Assembly: GCA_937888735.1 (NCBI GenBank)
Contig: CALASN010000146.1
Location: 1-23,334, forward strand
Reading direction: 5' to 3'
Source of the DNA: UBA5499 sp002426275
Lineage (GTDB): Bacteria; Bacillota; DTU084
Length of the DNA: 23,334 nt
Shown here in pieces: positions 16,601 through 23,000 of the stretch; position 1 is the first letter of the stretch, and each line of letters begins with the position of its first letter. The notes beneath the pieces are model-generated. The model saw nothing but the letters and a program-made list of their open reading frames with translations, did not search any database and was not told the DNA's origin. A program made the position numbers and the translations under genes.

Positions 16601-17469
16601 GCGATCCTGTCGGCGATAAAGCTTGCTCTCGTCTGCAAAACTATAGCGCGGCGTGTAATACTTACAGCTTGCTGCAGCCCGATTAAATTTTCATTAATCT
16701 CAGCAAATAATACAGAGCTTGCTTCTGCGTCGGCAACATATAACTTAGCAAGTTCCTGCCGTGCTTTTTTCAGCTTGCTTTCGAATCCCTGCACATTATA
16801 TCCGCGTCCGGCCAAATAGTCCGTATCGCGCTTTAATAAATCTAACGTGCCTTCATACTTTTCAACCTGATGTTTATAATAGGAAGCCAAGGGCATGACA
16901 AGTTCCAAATCATCCAACATGAATTTTCGCTCTGAACTCAGGCCTTCCGCAACGATTAGGAATACTTTAGTTACAGTCAGGTCTGGACCCCGCTGGCCAC
17001 CATACTTTTTTGTAAAATCTGAAAATGGAACTGTATACTCCTGCCACTGGGAAGTGGGAAGGACGTTGTAAACCCAACTGGTAGAATCATTCGCATAACG
17101 AGCGTCGTCATACCTCAAGCAAAGCGTCACAGGCCCGTCTCCTTTGATCCGAAAATGCAGGCCCACAGCGTCGCGCCAGAGACTACTGTCAATTTTCTTA
17201 CCAAAAACAGCCCAGCCAGATTTGTCGCCTATTTTTTTGAGCGTAACGGATAATGCTTGGTTATCTTCCGAGCCCTCCGGCTCCAAATCAATATAGAAGT
17301 TCCACCCGTCCGCAATATTTTTGTATTCGATCCAAGAGTTGAGGGGGTAATAAACTTCGCTGGTAGGATCCTGATTAAAGTCTTCAAAAACGTAATTTCG
17401 GGTTTCTTGCGCATTGACCGTAAACCCTACTAGCAGCGATAAAACCGCAAGCCAGCAATATTTTCGCAT
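13630..17469 (-). CDS. Secreted multidomain clan GH-A glycoside hydrolase (GH42/GH5-like) with CBM11-like N-terminus, 1279 aa
   Basis: Probable exported glycosidase that releases sugars from a beta-linked polysaccharide or oligosaccharide. The ATG at 17469 has GAGGAGG 5 nt upstream. Order: signal peptide 1-20; CBM11/CIA30-like module about 24-192 (LHFRIKGDGP, YTVPFSDF, FMLDDLEL); an all-helical spacer about 195-350; a TIM barrel about 365-745 with acid/base Glu510 in WNEP and nucleophile Glu686 in WYAGEHN; a GATase-like domain about 754-835, as in the middle domain of GH42 enzymes; a GH2-type jelly-roll about 875-1022 (LEGNWRF, IVWYRTKFYLP, DDFDWAYVNG); and beta-rich C-terminal parts to 1279. 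KAKYGTLGALNAAW near 545 is typical of GH42, while YVIMDLHF near 447 recalls GH5. Beta-galactosidase or beta-mannosidase/glucosidase activity are all possible. Unlike three co-encoded secreted proteins, it lacks a FlgD-like tail. Confidence 0.85.
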   Translation of the reverse strand: MRKYCWLAVLSLLVGFTVNAQETRNYVFEDFNQDPTSEVYYPLNSWIEYKNIADGWNFYIDLEPEGSEDNQALSVTLKKIGDKSGWAVFGKKIDSSLWRDAVGLHFRIKGDGPVTLCLRYDDARYANDSTSWVYNVLPTSQWQEYTVPFSDFTKKYGGQRGPDLTVTKVFLIVAEGLSSERKFMLDDLELVMPLASYYKHQVEKYEGTLDLLKRDTDYLAGRGYNVQGFESKLKKARQELAKLYVADAEASSVLFAEINENLIGLQQAVSITRRAIVLQTRASFIADRIALVEAAKKGSFADEKGALARVKQFVEDCQKAPLNKRGQFGEQLANLANEVEAAYQKTLQPWGALGIRSSVKDGEIYLYPNKPLHIYGTNDFAAIYKDSHGGARQSVEADYRHMAELGYKAIRVPFGYKLLEPQQGKFDPDYLRFVENCVKWADKYGLYVIMDLHFQVPDWFLQGPPGEENIHEELQNPYFYVEALESTFQRLARHFKDVPNILCWEVPWNEPMISSHDQTWNTPTSKDGSIADIPRLMRLWNEWLKAKYGTLGALNAAWANTPFNKEENGLGQDETWERNSIMPPGVRGEKAEYSTRLYDYMQWAAELHYSTVERLSQVIKKEIPTALTSQQVPEGGPTWELDPIPIDMHAFQQWSPPDVDLVTCHYGAAGHGKLLAATGKPWYAGEHNTGRSEGAYISTHALGGGIIDWAYSTIPDPGENLRNLDLTGRLLPDRTYLPLIADFFQNSFLRDRKPQVAVIANARLYGLSKPRYRNVIALLDQMNVSYDVLSSFYVVKEPQVLAKYKAAVLGTDYADPKLLAILQKNKLPVFYYGSIGPNITANFGKNGIGKDFVEKQLFFKAIPGNWGGSDSSAEISLEGNWRFQTMPEDQTPNIKYAAADYNDVNWDWQSVPAYFENEGVLGKGRVYDGIVWYRTKFYLPKDWEGRLLTLEIGAIDDFDWAYVNGVLIGKTGVETDNYWQTARIYTIPSEGLNFGAENTLAICVLDEHGNGGIWRAPVRITSVQKNTVQIDRQFGYLKPGQTFNLSLSPDLTKVGAQQLLPDVHILANFKDQDQTPALLAQDSNWLWLGADVLGQKENDLKLIASFLDAVGVEHTYPVSDQSRYVRVNDYQRYVTVNNNTNKDVTAEIPTTTALEDMLGAELKQEIQPGFSLVNIPSANPWGSGRYFRKTALEVKPQTQATIVKMSEKVWTDGAEVNFQANGAAAYSYSYPTEDEYSYLLFVNYRLTSRGEGSGKLEFSLVPGEQNVKIVITRKTEENK

Positions 17470-17611
17470 GAAATCCTCCTCTCCAGACTATCCTCCGCGA
17501 GGGATGAGCGCAGAAAGCCATTCGCCTAGGCTTTCATCACATAATTGCTTTCCGTTATGAAAAGCGGCCCGAGCATTACCACTATTCCAGATTGTTTTTG
17601 AAGATTATTTA

Positions 17612-17625
17612 CTAAACGTTTTAAC
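17612..17625. promoter_or_regulatory. Possible operator around the palindrome AAACGTTT
   Basis: An 8-bp perfect palindrome with a central CG (AAACGTTT at 17614-17621) lies about 145 nt upstream of the 1279-aa gene. On the minus strand it reads TTAAAACGTTTAGTA. A related motif, TTCAAACGATTCAGTA, occurs near 17781-17796. LacI-family operators have such a CG centre, but the outer positions fit CcpA or LacI consensus poorly, so this is only a candidate. Confidence 0.25.
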
Positions 17626-17884
17626 ATTGACGGCTACATACTCAACGCTGGAATCACAAACCACTTTCGTTAACATTTACATTACATATTAATAGGCAAA
17701 ACATCACATCTCGCCTGTCAGCCTGGCGGGCAAGCGCCATGCAAAACGTCTGTAATGAAGCTCCAAAACGACAAAATATCGCTACTGAATCGTTTGAACC
17801 GCGACAAACTCTGACCTCAGGGGAAGATAAAATTCTGTGCTGCATTCGCTAGAGATCCGGCAAGAACGCTCAGTTTTTTGCTCT

Positions 17885-17909
17885 TAAGGGGCGGGGTGAC
17901 CGCCCCTTA
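17885..17909 (-). terminator. GC-rich hairpin after the solute-binding gene (attenuator or 3'-end stabiliser, not a canonical terminator)
   Basis: A perfect 10-bp stem (TAAGGGGCGG pairing with CCGCCCCTTA) with a 5-nt loop begins 9 nt after the stop of the solute-binding protein gene. In the direction of transcription it is followed by AGAGCAAAAAAC and not by a U-run, so a normal intrinsic terminator is not supported. Hairpins at this place often protect the 3' end of a highly expressed binding-protein message or lower read-through. Confidence 0.5.
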
Positions 17910-17917
17910 GCCGGCTG

Positions 17918-19384
17918 CTACTTTTTGGCGGTTAACTTTGCCACAGGATAATCTTGAAGAATATTAAAATCAGAATACACAAAGTCTTCACGGCTCACTT
18001 TGAGTCCGTTTTTCTGCGCTAAAGCGATGGCTTCATTAAATTGAGCATTATACTCCTTTGTGGCTTGCTTCAATCCTTGCGTCAGGGGAACCTTACCTGT
18101 CCAAGCATTTAAAACAGCTCTGGGAAACGTAGTTTTAATCGGCGCGGCTTTGCTTTTATACCTATCCACCAAGCTGGTGTTTGAATTGCGCAAATACGGC
18201 TGCGGTCCAAGAACCGACGTCTCATCAGCCAGTTTAGAGAGCGCTAACATCTTCGCATTTTTCAAATCAGTGTTGGCTTCCGGGAAAACCGACAAAAGCA
18301 AGCCTCCTTCTACGCAAGCCCGGCTAAATTCAACGCTGCTGAGAAAGTCCATTACCTTCCAGACGGCTTCCTGATTCTTGCTCTTTGCCGAGAAAAACCA
18401 CTGATAGCCGCCGGGAAGTCCATGGATAAACTTCCCTTTGCGCTGACCCGGATATGGAATCGGTGCTATGCCGTATTCTGCGTTGGGATATTTATCCCAA
18501 CCGGCGATGTTCCAGACGCCCCCCACGATCATGGCCGCGCGGTCAGTGGCAAAGTACGCCCGCGCCTGTTCGTCATCCAAAGCCATAAATCCCGGGAAGA
18601 AACTCCCGTCCTTGCGAATATTATCTAAAAGCTCATAAGCCTGAGCAAACCCGGGATGCGTGAAATCATATTGCCCGGTGCGAAAATCAAAACCGACCAT
18701 CGTATGATGCGGGCTGGTTCCAGCGGCATTAGCCAGCACTTTCATATTCAGATCCCAGCCGTAATCTCCTTTGCCTCCCATAATAAAACCATATGATTTT
18801 CCGTTGCCTACCGCCGTAAGCTTTTTGGCGTAGTCTCTGAGTTCGTCCCATGTCTTCGGGGGAGCGGCTAGCCCTGCCGCCTTAAAGAGCTTCTGGTTAT
18901 AATAAAGCGGAAAAATCATCCAAAGTCCTGGAGCGGTGGTGGGGAAAGAATAAATTTTCCCCTCGAATTTATTGGATCCTTCCGAAAAGCTATTGGCCGG
19001 GAATCTCTTTACCCAATCAGTGTTTTCAATGTATGGATCCAGAGGCTGCACCCACCCTTTTTCAATAGCCTCCGGTGCCTTTACGGAACTGGGAAGCAAG
19101 AAAATATCCGGCGTCTCGCCGCTCTTGAACGCCAGCTGAATCATATTATCATATTGATCCTGGCTAATCACGTTATGCTCGATCTTAATTCCCGGATTTT
19201 CCTTCATGAACTTCTCGAACTCTTTTTCATAAACCGGCTGCTGCGCAATGTGCCAATCCCAAATCTTCACCACAACCTGCTCCTTGCCGGCAGTCTGCTC
19301 TTTCTTTCCAGAGCCTGCAAACAGCCAAATCCCTGTGCCAATCAGGATCAAGACGATAATGATCGAAGCCGTTCTCTTTCCCAT
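17918..19384 (-). CDS. ABC sugar transporter solute-binding protein, family 1, 488 aa
   Basis: Extracytoplasmic binding protein that would capture oligosaccharides for the two permeases encoded just upstream. The ATG at 19384 has GGGAGG 9 nt upstream. The N-terminus is a basic MGKR followed by a hydrophobic segment (about 6-23) with no cysteine, so there is no lipobox; the protein is either anchored by this segment or cleaved and free in the periplasm. Family 1 hallmarks include VVVKIWDWH near residue 37, the FEKFMKENPGIKIE segment, TPDIFLLP, and FFSAKSKNQEAVWKVMDFL in the second lobe. Length is somewhat above the usual 420-450 aa. It is the third gene of a permease-permease-binding protein operon, 23 nt after the second permease, and a stable hairpin follows it. 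Confidence 0.88.
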   Translation of the reverse strand: MGKRTASIIIVLILIGTGIWLFAGSGKKEQTAGKEQVVVKIWDWHIAQQPVYEKEFEKFMKENPGIKIEHNVISQDQYDNMIQLAFKSGETPDIFLLPSSVKAPEAIEKGWVQPLDPYIENTDWVKRFPANSFSEGSNKFEGKIYSFPTTAPGLWMIFPLYYNQKLFKAAGLAAPPKTWDELRDYAKKLTAVGNGKSYGFIMGGKGDYGWDLNMKVLANAAGTSPHHTMVGFDFRTGQYDFTHPGFAQAYELLDNIRKDGSFFPGFMALDDEQARAYFATDRAAMIVGGVWNIAGWDKYPNAEYGIAPIPYPGQRKGKFIHGLPGGYQWFFSAKSKNQEAVWKVMDFLSSVEFSRACVEGGLLLSVFPEANTDLKNAKMLALSKLADETSVLGPQPYLRNSNTSLVDRYKSKAAPIKTTFPRAVLNAWTGKVPLTQGLKQATKEYNAQFNEAIALAQKNGLKVSREDFVYSDFNILQDYPVAKLTAKK

Positions 19385-19407
19385 CTGCCCTTTCCTCCCT
19401 CTTTTTA

Positions 19408-20238
19408 TTAACCTTTAACTGCCCCAGCGATGCCCTCCATAAAGTACCGCTGAAAGCAAAGAAACACTATGATGATTGGAACAATCGCAATACTCGCGCC
19501 TGCCGCCATTCCAACCCAATCCGTGGCATGCTCACCGACGAATGAATACATCCCTACGCCTAATGTTCTGAGGTTAGGTTTGCCAATGGTCAGCACCAAA
19601 GGATTTAAAAAGTCGTTCCAGCTATTGATAAAATGGAAGATTGCCGTAGTGGCGATAATTGGTTTAGAAAGTGGCATCATGATCTGAAAGAAAATCCGCG
19701 GGTAACTGCAGCCATCCATAATTGCCGCTTCTTCCAATTCTTTAGGAAGCTGCGCAAAAAAGCTCATGAACAATAACACGAAGACTACCTGCGCGCCGCC
19801 GCTTTGCACTAAAATAATGCCCCAACGGCTGTTAAGTAAGCCAAGATTTTTTATCAGCTCAAAGATGGGAATGATGGTATAGCCTGTTGGCATGAACATG
19901 GTGGCCACGATGAGCGCCACAAAAAACTTTTTCCCCGGGAAATCGCTTCGTGCAAAAGCATACCCGCAAGTTGCGTTTAAGAAAATTACCAAGATCACAC
20001 CTACGACGGCCACCACAACGCTGTTTACAAAATACACGCTAAAATTGGCTTGCTGCCAAGCCCGGAGGAAATTCTCCCAACCAAAGCTCTGAGGAATGAG
20101 ATTTAATCCTCCGGCGAACATTTCTTCTTCCGTTTTAAAGCCGGTAGAGACCATCCACAAAAATGGGTAAATCCAGACGAAGCTGATGATAAGGAACACT
20201 ACATGTAACAGGCTATTTTTCATAGTTTTTGCTTGCAT
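19408..20238 (-). CDS. ABC sugar transporter permease, MalG/UgpE type, 276 aa
   Basis: Inner-membrane subunit that with its partner forms the channel of a carbohydrate uptake-1 (CUT1) transporter. The ATG at 20238 has AGGGAG 8 nt upstream. Six membrane segments are expected; the first is LLHVVFLIISFVWIYPFLWM from residue 10. The EAA loop that contacts the ATPase is ELEEAAIMDGCSYPRIFFQI near residues 167-186, followed by MPLSKPI. The end, RYFMEGIAGAVKG, is the typical MalG-type C-terminus. It starts 21 nt after the first permease. No ATPase gene is visible, so a shared MsmX/UgpC-like ATPase from another locus is likely. Confidence 0.92.
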   Translation of the reverse strand: MQAKTMKNSLLHVVFLIISFVWIYPFLWMVSTGFKTEEEMFAGGLNLIPQSFGWENFLRAWQQANFSVYFVNSVVVAVVGVILVIFLNATCGYAFARSDFPGKKFFVALIVATMFMPTGYTIIPIFELIKNLGLLNSRWGIILVQSGGAQVVFVLLFMSFFAQLPKELEEAAIMDGCSYPRIFFQIMMPLSKPIIATTAIFHFINSWNDFLNPLVLTIGKPNLRTLGVGMYSFVGEHATDWVGMAAGASIAIVPIIIVFLCFQRYFMEGIAGAVKG

Positions 20239-20259
20239 TTCTGATTCTCCCTAAATAAA

Positions 20260-21180
20260 TTAGGCTCTTTCCCGATTAACTTTCTTCATGACCAGAGATT
20301 GAATAATACCAATGACCATGATCGTCACCCCATAGAAGATGCCGGCCGCGCTGGCCAAACCGAGGCGCGGAATTCCTTCTTCCGCACTGAACGCATACCG
20401 ATAGATGTATGTACCCACTACCTCGGTCGCGTAAGCAGGTCCGCCGTTGGTCATCACCTTTACCAAGTCAAATACGTTTAAGCTACCAACTATGGCCAAA
20501 AGCAGAATTATCATCCCAATCGGTTTGAGCATGGGAAGGGTGACATACCAAAATTGCTGCTTGCCGTTTGCCCCATCTACCTTTGCGGCTTCATAAAGCT
20601 CTTGCGGGATCGACTGCAACCCTGCCAACCAATAAACAAGGTTGTAACCGAAAGTCTTCCAAATGCCGACGCCGATAACCACCAGCATAGCATAGCGGCC
20701 ATCTGCCAGCCAATCTATGGGAACCTTAATTAAATTCAGCTTCATCAGCGCTTCATTAACCACGCCGTTATACGAGCCAAAGATGAACGACATCACAATG
20801 CCGACGATGGCCGTAGTGGTAATCACAGGAATAAAGAGCACCGTGCGATAGAAGGACGAGCCTCGAAAATCGCGATTATTGAGAATGATCGCGGCAAGCA
20901 ATGCCAAAAACAATTGAATCGGCACTACTCCCAAAGTGTAAATAAAGCTATTTTTAAAGGCCTGCCAAAAAACGCTATCTGACGCAACCGCAATGAAATT
21001 TTCCCAGCCCACGAAATCAGTCAAAGGCTCCATGCCAGACCAATTAAAAAACGAATATACCCAGCTCATGACGATGGGATAAACAGAAAGCCCGAAAAAG
21101 AGAATCATTTTTGGAGCAATGAAAATATAACTCCAACGATGTTTTTTTATTCTCGTCCAAAGTGATTGCTTTTGTTTCAT
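20260..21180 (-). CDS. ABC sugar transporter permease, MalF/UgpA type, 306 aa
   Basis: First inner-membrane subunit of the CUT1-type transporter. I place the start at ATG 21180, with GGAG 9 nt upstream; a TTG at 21195 would add five residues but overlaps that site. A basic N-terminus (MKQKQSLWTRIKKHRW) precedes the first membrane segment. The typical YRTVLFIPVITTTAIVGIV stretch lies near residues 112-130, and the EAA loop is ELYEAAKVDGANGKQQFWYV near 194-213, followed by TLPMLKPI. About six membrane segments, of usual family length. It is the first gene after a 226-nt intergenic region and is probably transcribed with the next two genes. Confidence 0.92.
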   Translation of the reverse strand: MKQKQSLWTRIKKHRWSYIFIAPKMILFFGLSVYPIVMSWVYSFFNWSGMEPLTDFVGWENFIAVASDSVFWQAFKNSFIYTLGVVPIQLFLALLAAIILNNRDFRGSSFYRTVLFIPVITTTAIVGIVMSFIFGSYNGVVNEALMKLNLIKVPIDWLADGRYAMLVVIGVGIWKTFGYNLVYWLAGLQSIPQELYEAAKVDGANGKQQFWYVTLPMLKPIGMIILLLAIVGSLNVFDLVKVMTNGGPAYATEVVGTYIYRYAFSAEEGIPRLGLASAAGIFYGVTIMVIGIIQSLVMKKVNRERA

Positions 21181-21211
21181 ACTTTCTCGCTCCAATTACA
21201 TTATTTTTAGT

Positions 21212-21230
21212 ACTGTTTCTTTCGAACAGT
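21212..21230. repeat. Inverted repeat ACTGTT-7-AACAGT in the leader of the transporter operon
   Basis: Arms of 6 bp (21212-21217 and 21225-21230) are separated by TCTTTCG. The repeat lies about 30-50 nt upstream of the permease start, inside the presumed 5' leader. It could be a regulator site or a small RNA hairpin; it is short enough to be chance. Confidence 0.3.
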
Positions 21231-21330
21231 CGCCAGTAAACGATAATAACTATTTTTTTATCTCCACTGTTTTCAGAACCCCTTAACTCCTATAAATGAT
21301 CTTAAAAGTAACTTCCTTCTAAATAATCGT

Positions 21331-21359
21331 AGTATAGTATTCCCCAGCTGCGCTAACAT
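21331..21359 (-). promoter_or_regulatory. Candidate promoter of the ABC transporter operon
   Basis: On the minus strand a -10-like TATACT (21331-21336; five of six consensus bases) is 17 nt from a weak -35-like ATGTTA (21354-21359; three of six). A weak -35 would fit a promoter needing an activator such as the AraC-type regulator encoded next door. The leader would be about 145 nt. No transcription evidence is available. Confidence 0.4.
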
Positions 21360-21406
21360 CTCCTTGAAACATTTTTTATATCTTTTTAACATTCTTTCGA
21401 TCCTCT

Positions 21407-22987
21407 CTAGTTATGCTCGCGCCACTGCGTTGGGGTAACGCCCGTGATCTTTTTAAAAACCCTAGTAAAGTAACTTTGATCATTAAATCCAACTTTATAA
21501 CCGACCTCGGAAACGTTTAACAATGGATCGGCAAGCAATTTTTTTGATTGTTCAATTCTAAAGGAATTCAATGCTTCCACAAAGCTCTTGCCCAATTCTT
21601 GTTTGAAAACGCTGCTAAAATACGCAGGGCTTAAATTAACGTGCTCCGCAACCTCGTCTAAGGTTATGGCGTTGGCATAATTCTCCTCTATGAAAGCCAG
21701 AGCGCGGTCCATCAAGGATTTATTGCGCCATTTCCGCCTTTGGGATAAAGCCTCCACCTGCTGGCGTAGAAAACGCCGCAGGAACAGATAAATCTCTTGG
21801 CTGTCGGCACAGCCTGTAACTTCTTTTTGATTGGTTAAGCGCAAAGCAAGATTGCGCTGGGGACTATTTTCAACGGCGGTCACTGTATCCAGTATTTTCA
21901 AAGCTTGTAATTTTTTGCTCTCGAGGTCTCCTTCAGCCAGTTTCCAAATCCTTGCCAATAATTCCTCCGCTCTGTCCGCCTTCCCGACCTGAGCATAACC
22001 GACCAATTTTGGCAGCAGCGTCTGATACCTTGCTCCCAACGGAGCCTCTTCAAGATCATCAATATGCGCGTAACTATCTCCTAATAGCGTTGCCTGTTCC
22101 AATGCCTGGGAAGCTTCCGCATAAGATTGGGGAAGTTCCCGAAAGGAGCCATATGTACGGCCAATACCTATGATCACTTTTGTACCCGTCCTCTGTAGGG
22201 CATACAAACCTAAGCGTTCACCTAATAAGCCAACTTCCCTTCGCTGCTTGTAGGATGGCCCTTTCCCTTCTAAAAGTACAACCAGCTTGTCAGCGCCTGA
22301 CGGAACGGAAACAAAGGCAGGAATCTCTTCCTGGGCAAAGAGCTCTTTAAGCGCTGAAGCCGCCTTTTGTTTATTGAGTTCCTTACCCATGGCCTCCGTA
22401 CCGTCCGGAACATATAAACCAGCTACCATTACCGTATTGGGAATCTGCTGAATATCCAGCAGGCTTCCGCGCTCTTTTATTTGTTGATCTGTAAATTCTA
22501 CCAGAGTACCTGCCAGCAAATCGCTCAAAAAGCCTTGCTGCAGAATGGGCAAAGACTGCAGAAATTGAGCCTTGATGGCTGCGATGTTAGCCGCTTGCTG
22601 CCTTTGTTCAGTAAGCTGCAGCGTCAAATTAGAAATTAAGTCTTTCAATTCCTGCGGCTTGATCGGTTTCAAAAGATAAGCGCTGGCTCCTTCCGCCATG
22701 GCTTCCTTGGCATAATCAAATTCATCATAAGCCGAAATGATAATTACCTTAGCGGCTTGATCGAATTGACGAATTTGCCTCAAAGCTTCAAGTCCACTGA
22801 TAACCGGCATGAGAATGTCTAAAACAATTAAATCGGGCTTCTCTGCTTTGGCAATTGAAACTACCTGAGCGCCGTCTGAGGCGAACAGCATTCGCTCCTT
22901 CGCAAAGCCACAGCCCGCTAAAAGGTGGGCTATGAGTTTCCGATCTAGGTCTTCATCATCGGCGATTAAGATCCGTAATAACTCCAT
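21407..22987 (-). CDS. YesN-like response regulator, CheY receiver plus AraC-type DNA-binding domain, 526 aa
   Basis: Cytoplasmic transcription regulator of a two-component pair that probably switches on the neighbouring transporter and hydrolase genes in response to a sugar. The ATG at 22987 has GGAG 8 nt upstream. The receiver domain is residues 1-125, with the acidic pair Asp10/Asp11, phospho-acceptor Asp57 in LIVLDILMP, Ser85 and Lys107. A long middle part (about 130-420) resembles the variable linker of YesN proteins. The AraC HTH domain (about 425-526) shows both helix-turn-helix parts: ITLDEVAEHVNLSPAYFSSV and NVSEVGYKVGFNDQSYFTRV, then FKKITGVTPTQWR. It follows the sensor kinase gene with a 13-nt gap. 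Confidence 0.93.
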   Translation of the reverse strand: MELLRILIADDEDLDRKLIAHLLAGCGFAKERMLFASDGAQVVSIAKAEKPDLIVLDILMPVISGLEALRQIRQFDQAAKVIIISAYDEFDYAKEAMAEGASAYLLKPIKPQELKDLISNLTLQLTEQRQQAANIAAIKAQFLQSLPILQQGFLSDLLAGTLVEFTDQQIKERGSLLDIQQIPNTVMVAGLYVPDGTEAMGKELNKQKAASALKELFAQEEIPAFVSVPSGADKLVVLLEGKGPSYKQRREVGLLGERLGLYALQRTGTKVIIGIGRTYGSFRELPQSYAEASQALEQATLLGDSYAHIDDLEEAPLGARYQTLLPKLVGYAQVGKADRAEELLARIWKLAEGDLESKKLQALKILDTVTAVENSPQRNLALRLTNQKEVTGCADSQEIYLFLRRFLRQQVEALSQRRKWRNKSLMDRALAFIEENYANAITLDEVAEHVNLSPAYFSSVFKQELGKSFVEALNSFRIEQSKKLLADPLLNVSEVGYKVGFNDQSYFTRVFKKITGVTPTQWREHN

Positions 22988-23000
22988 TTGCTCATCTCCA

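Larger units (their letters stand above)
17470..17917. other. 448-nt intergenic region before the hydrolase operon
   Basis: No credible gene is seen here. The region holds a strong hairpin next to the solute-binding gene (separate entry), two similar AAACG(A)TT-type motifs that could be regulator sites (separate entry), and the ribosome-binding site of the 1279-aa gene. I searched the minus strand for sigma-70-type boxes and found no pair with good spacing; CTGACA with TATTAA about 21 nt apart is the nearest. Its size compared with the 9-33-nt gaps downstream suggests a separate promoter or mRNA processing point here. Confidence 0.55.
21181..21406. other. 226-nt intergenic region between regulator and transporter
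   Basis: AT-rich, with no credible gene. It holds the candidate promoter and the inverted repeat described separately. I saw no GC-rich stem followed by a U-run after the regulator gene, so partial read-through from the regulator into the transporter is possible. Confidence 0.6.

Noticed and set aside
17612..17625. CcpA cre site
   Set aside because: Only the central CG and part of the A/T arms fit; outer TG and CA positions are missing, so a specific CcpA call is not supported.
17654..17845. 63-aa minus-strand frame in the 448-nt intergenic region
   Set aside because: No recognisable motif, Cys/Arg-rich composition unlike the neighbours, and no convincing ribosome-binding site seen.
17885..17909. 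Canonical rho-independent terminator after the solute-binding gene
   Set aside because: The stem is strong, but in the direction of transcription it is followed by an A-rich run and not U residues; kept only as a hairpin of uncertain role.
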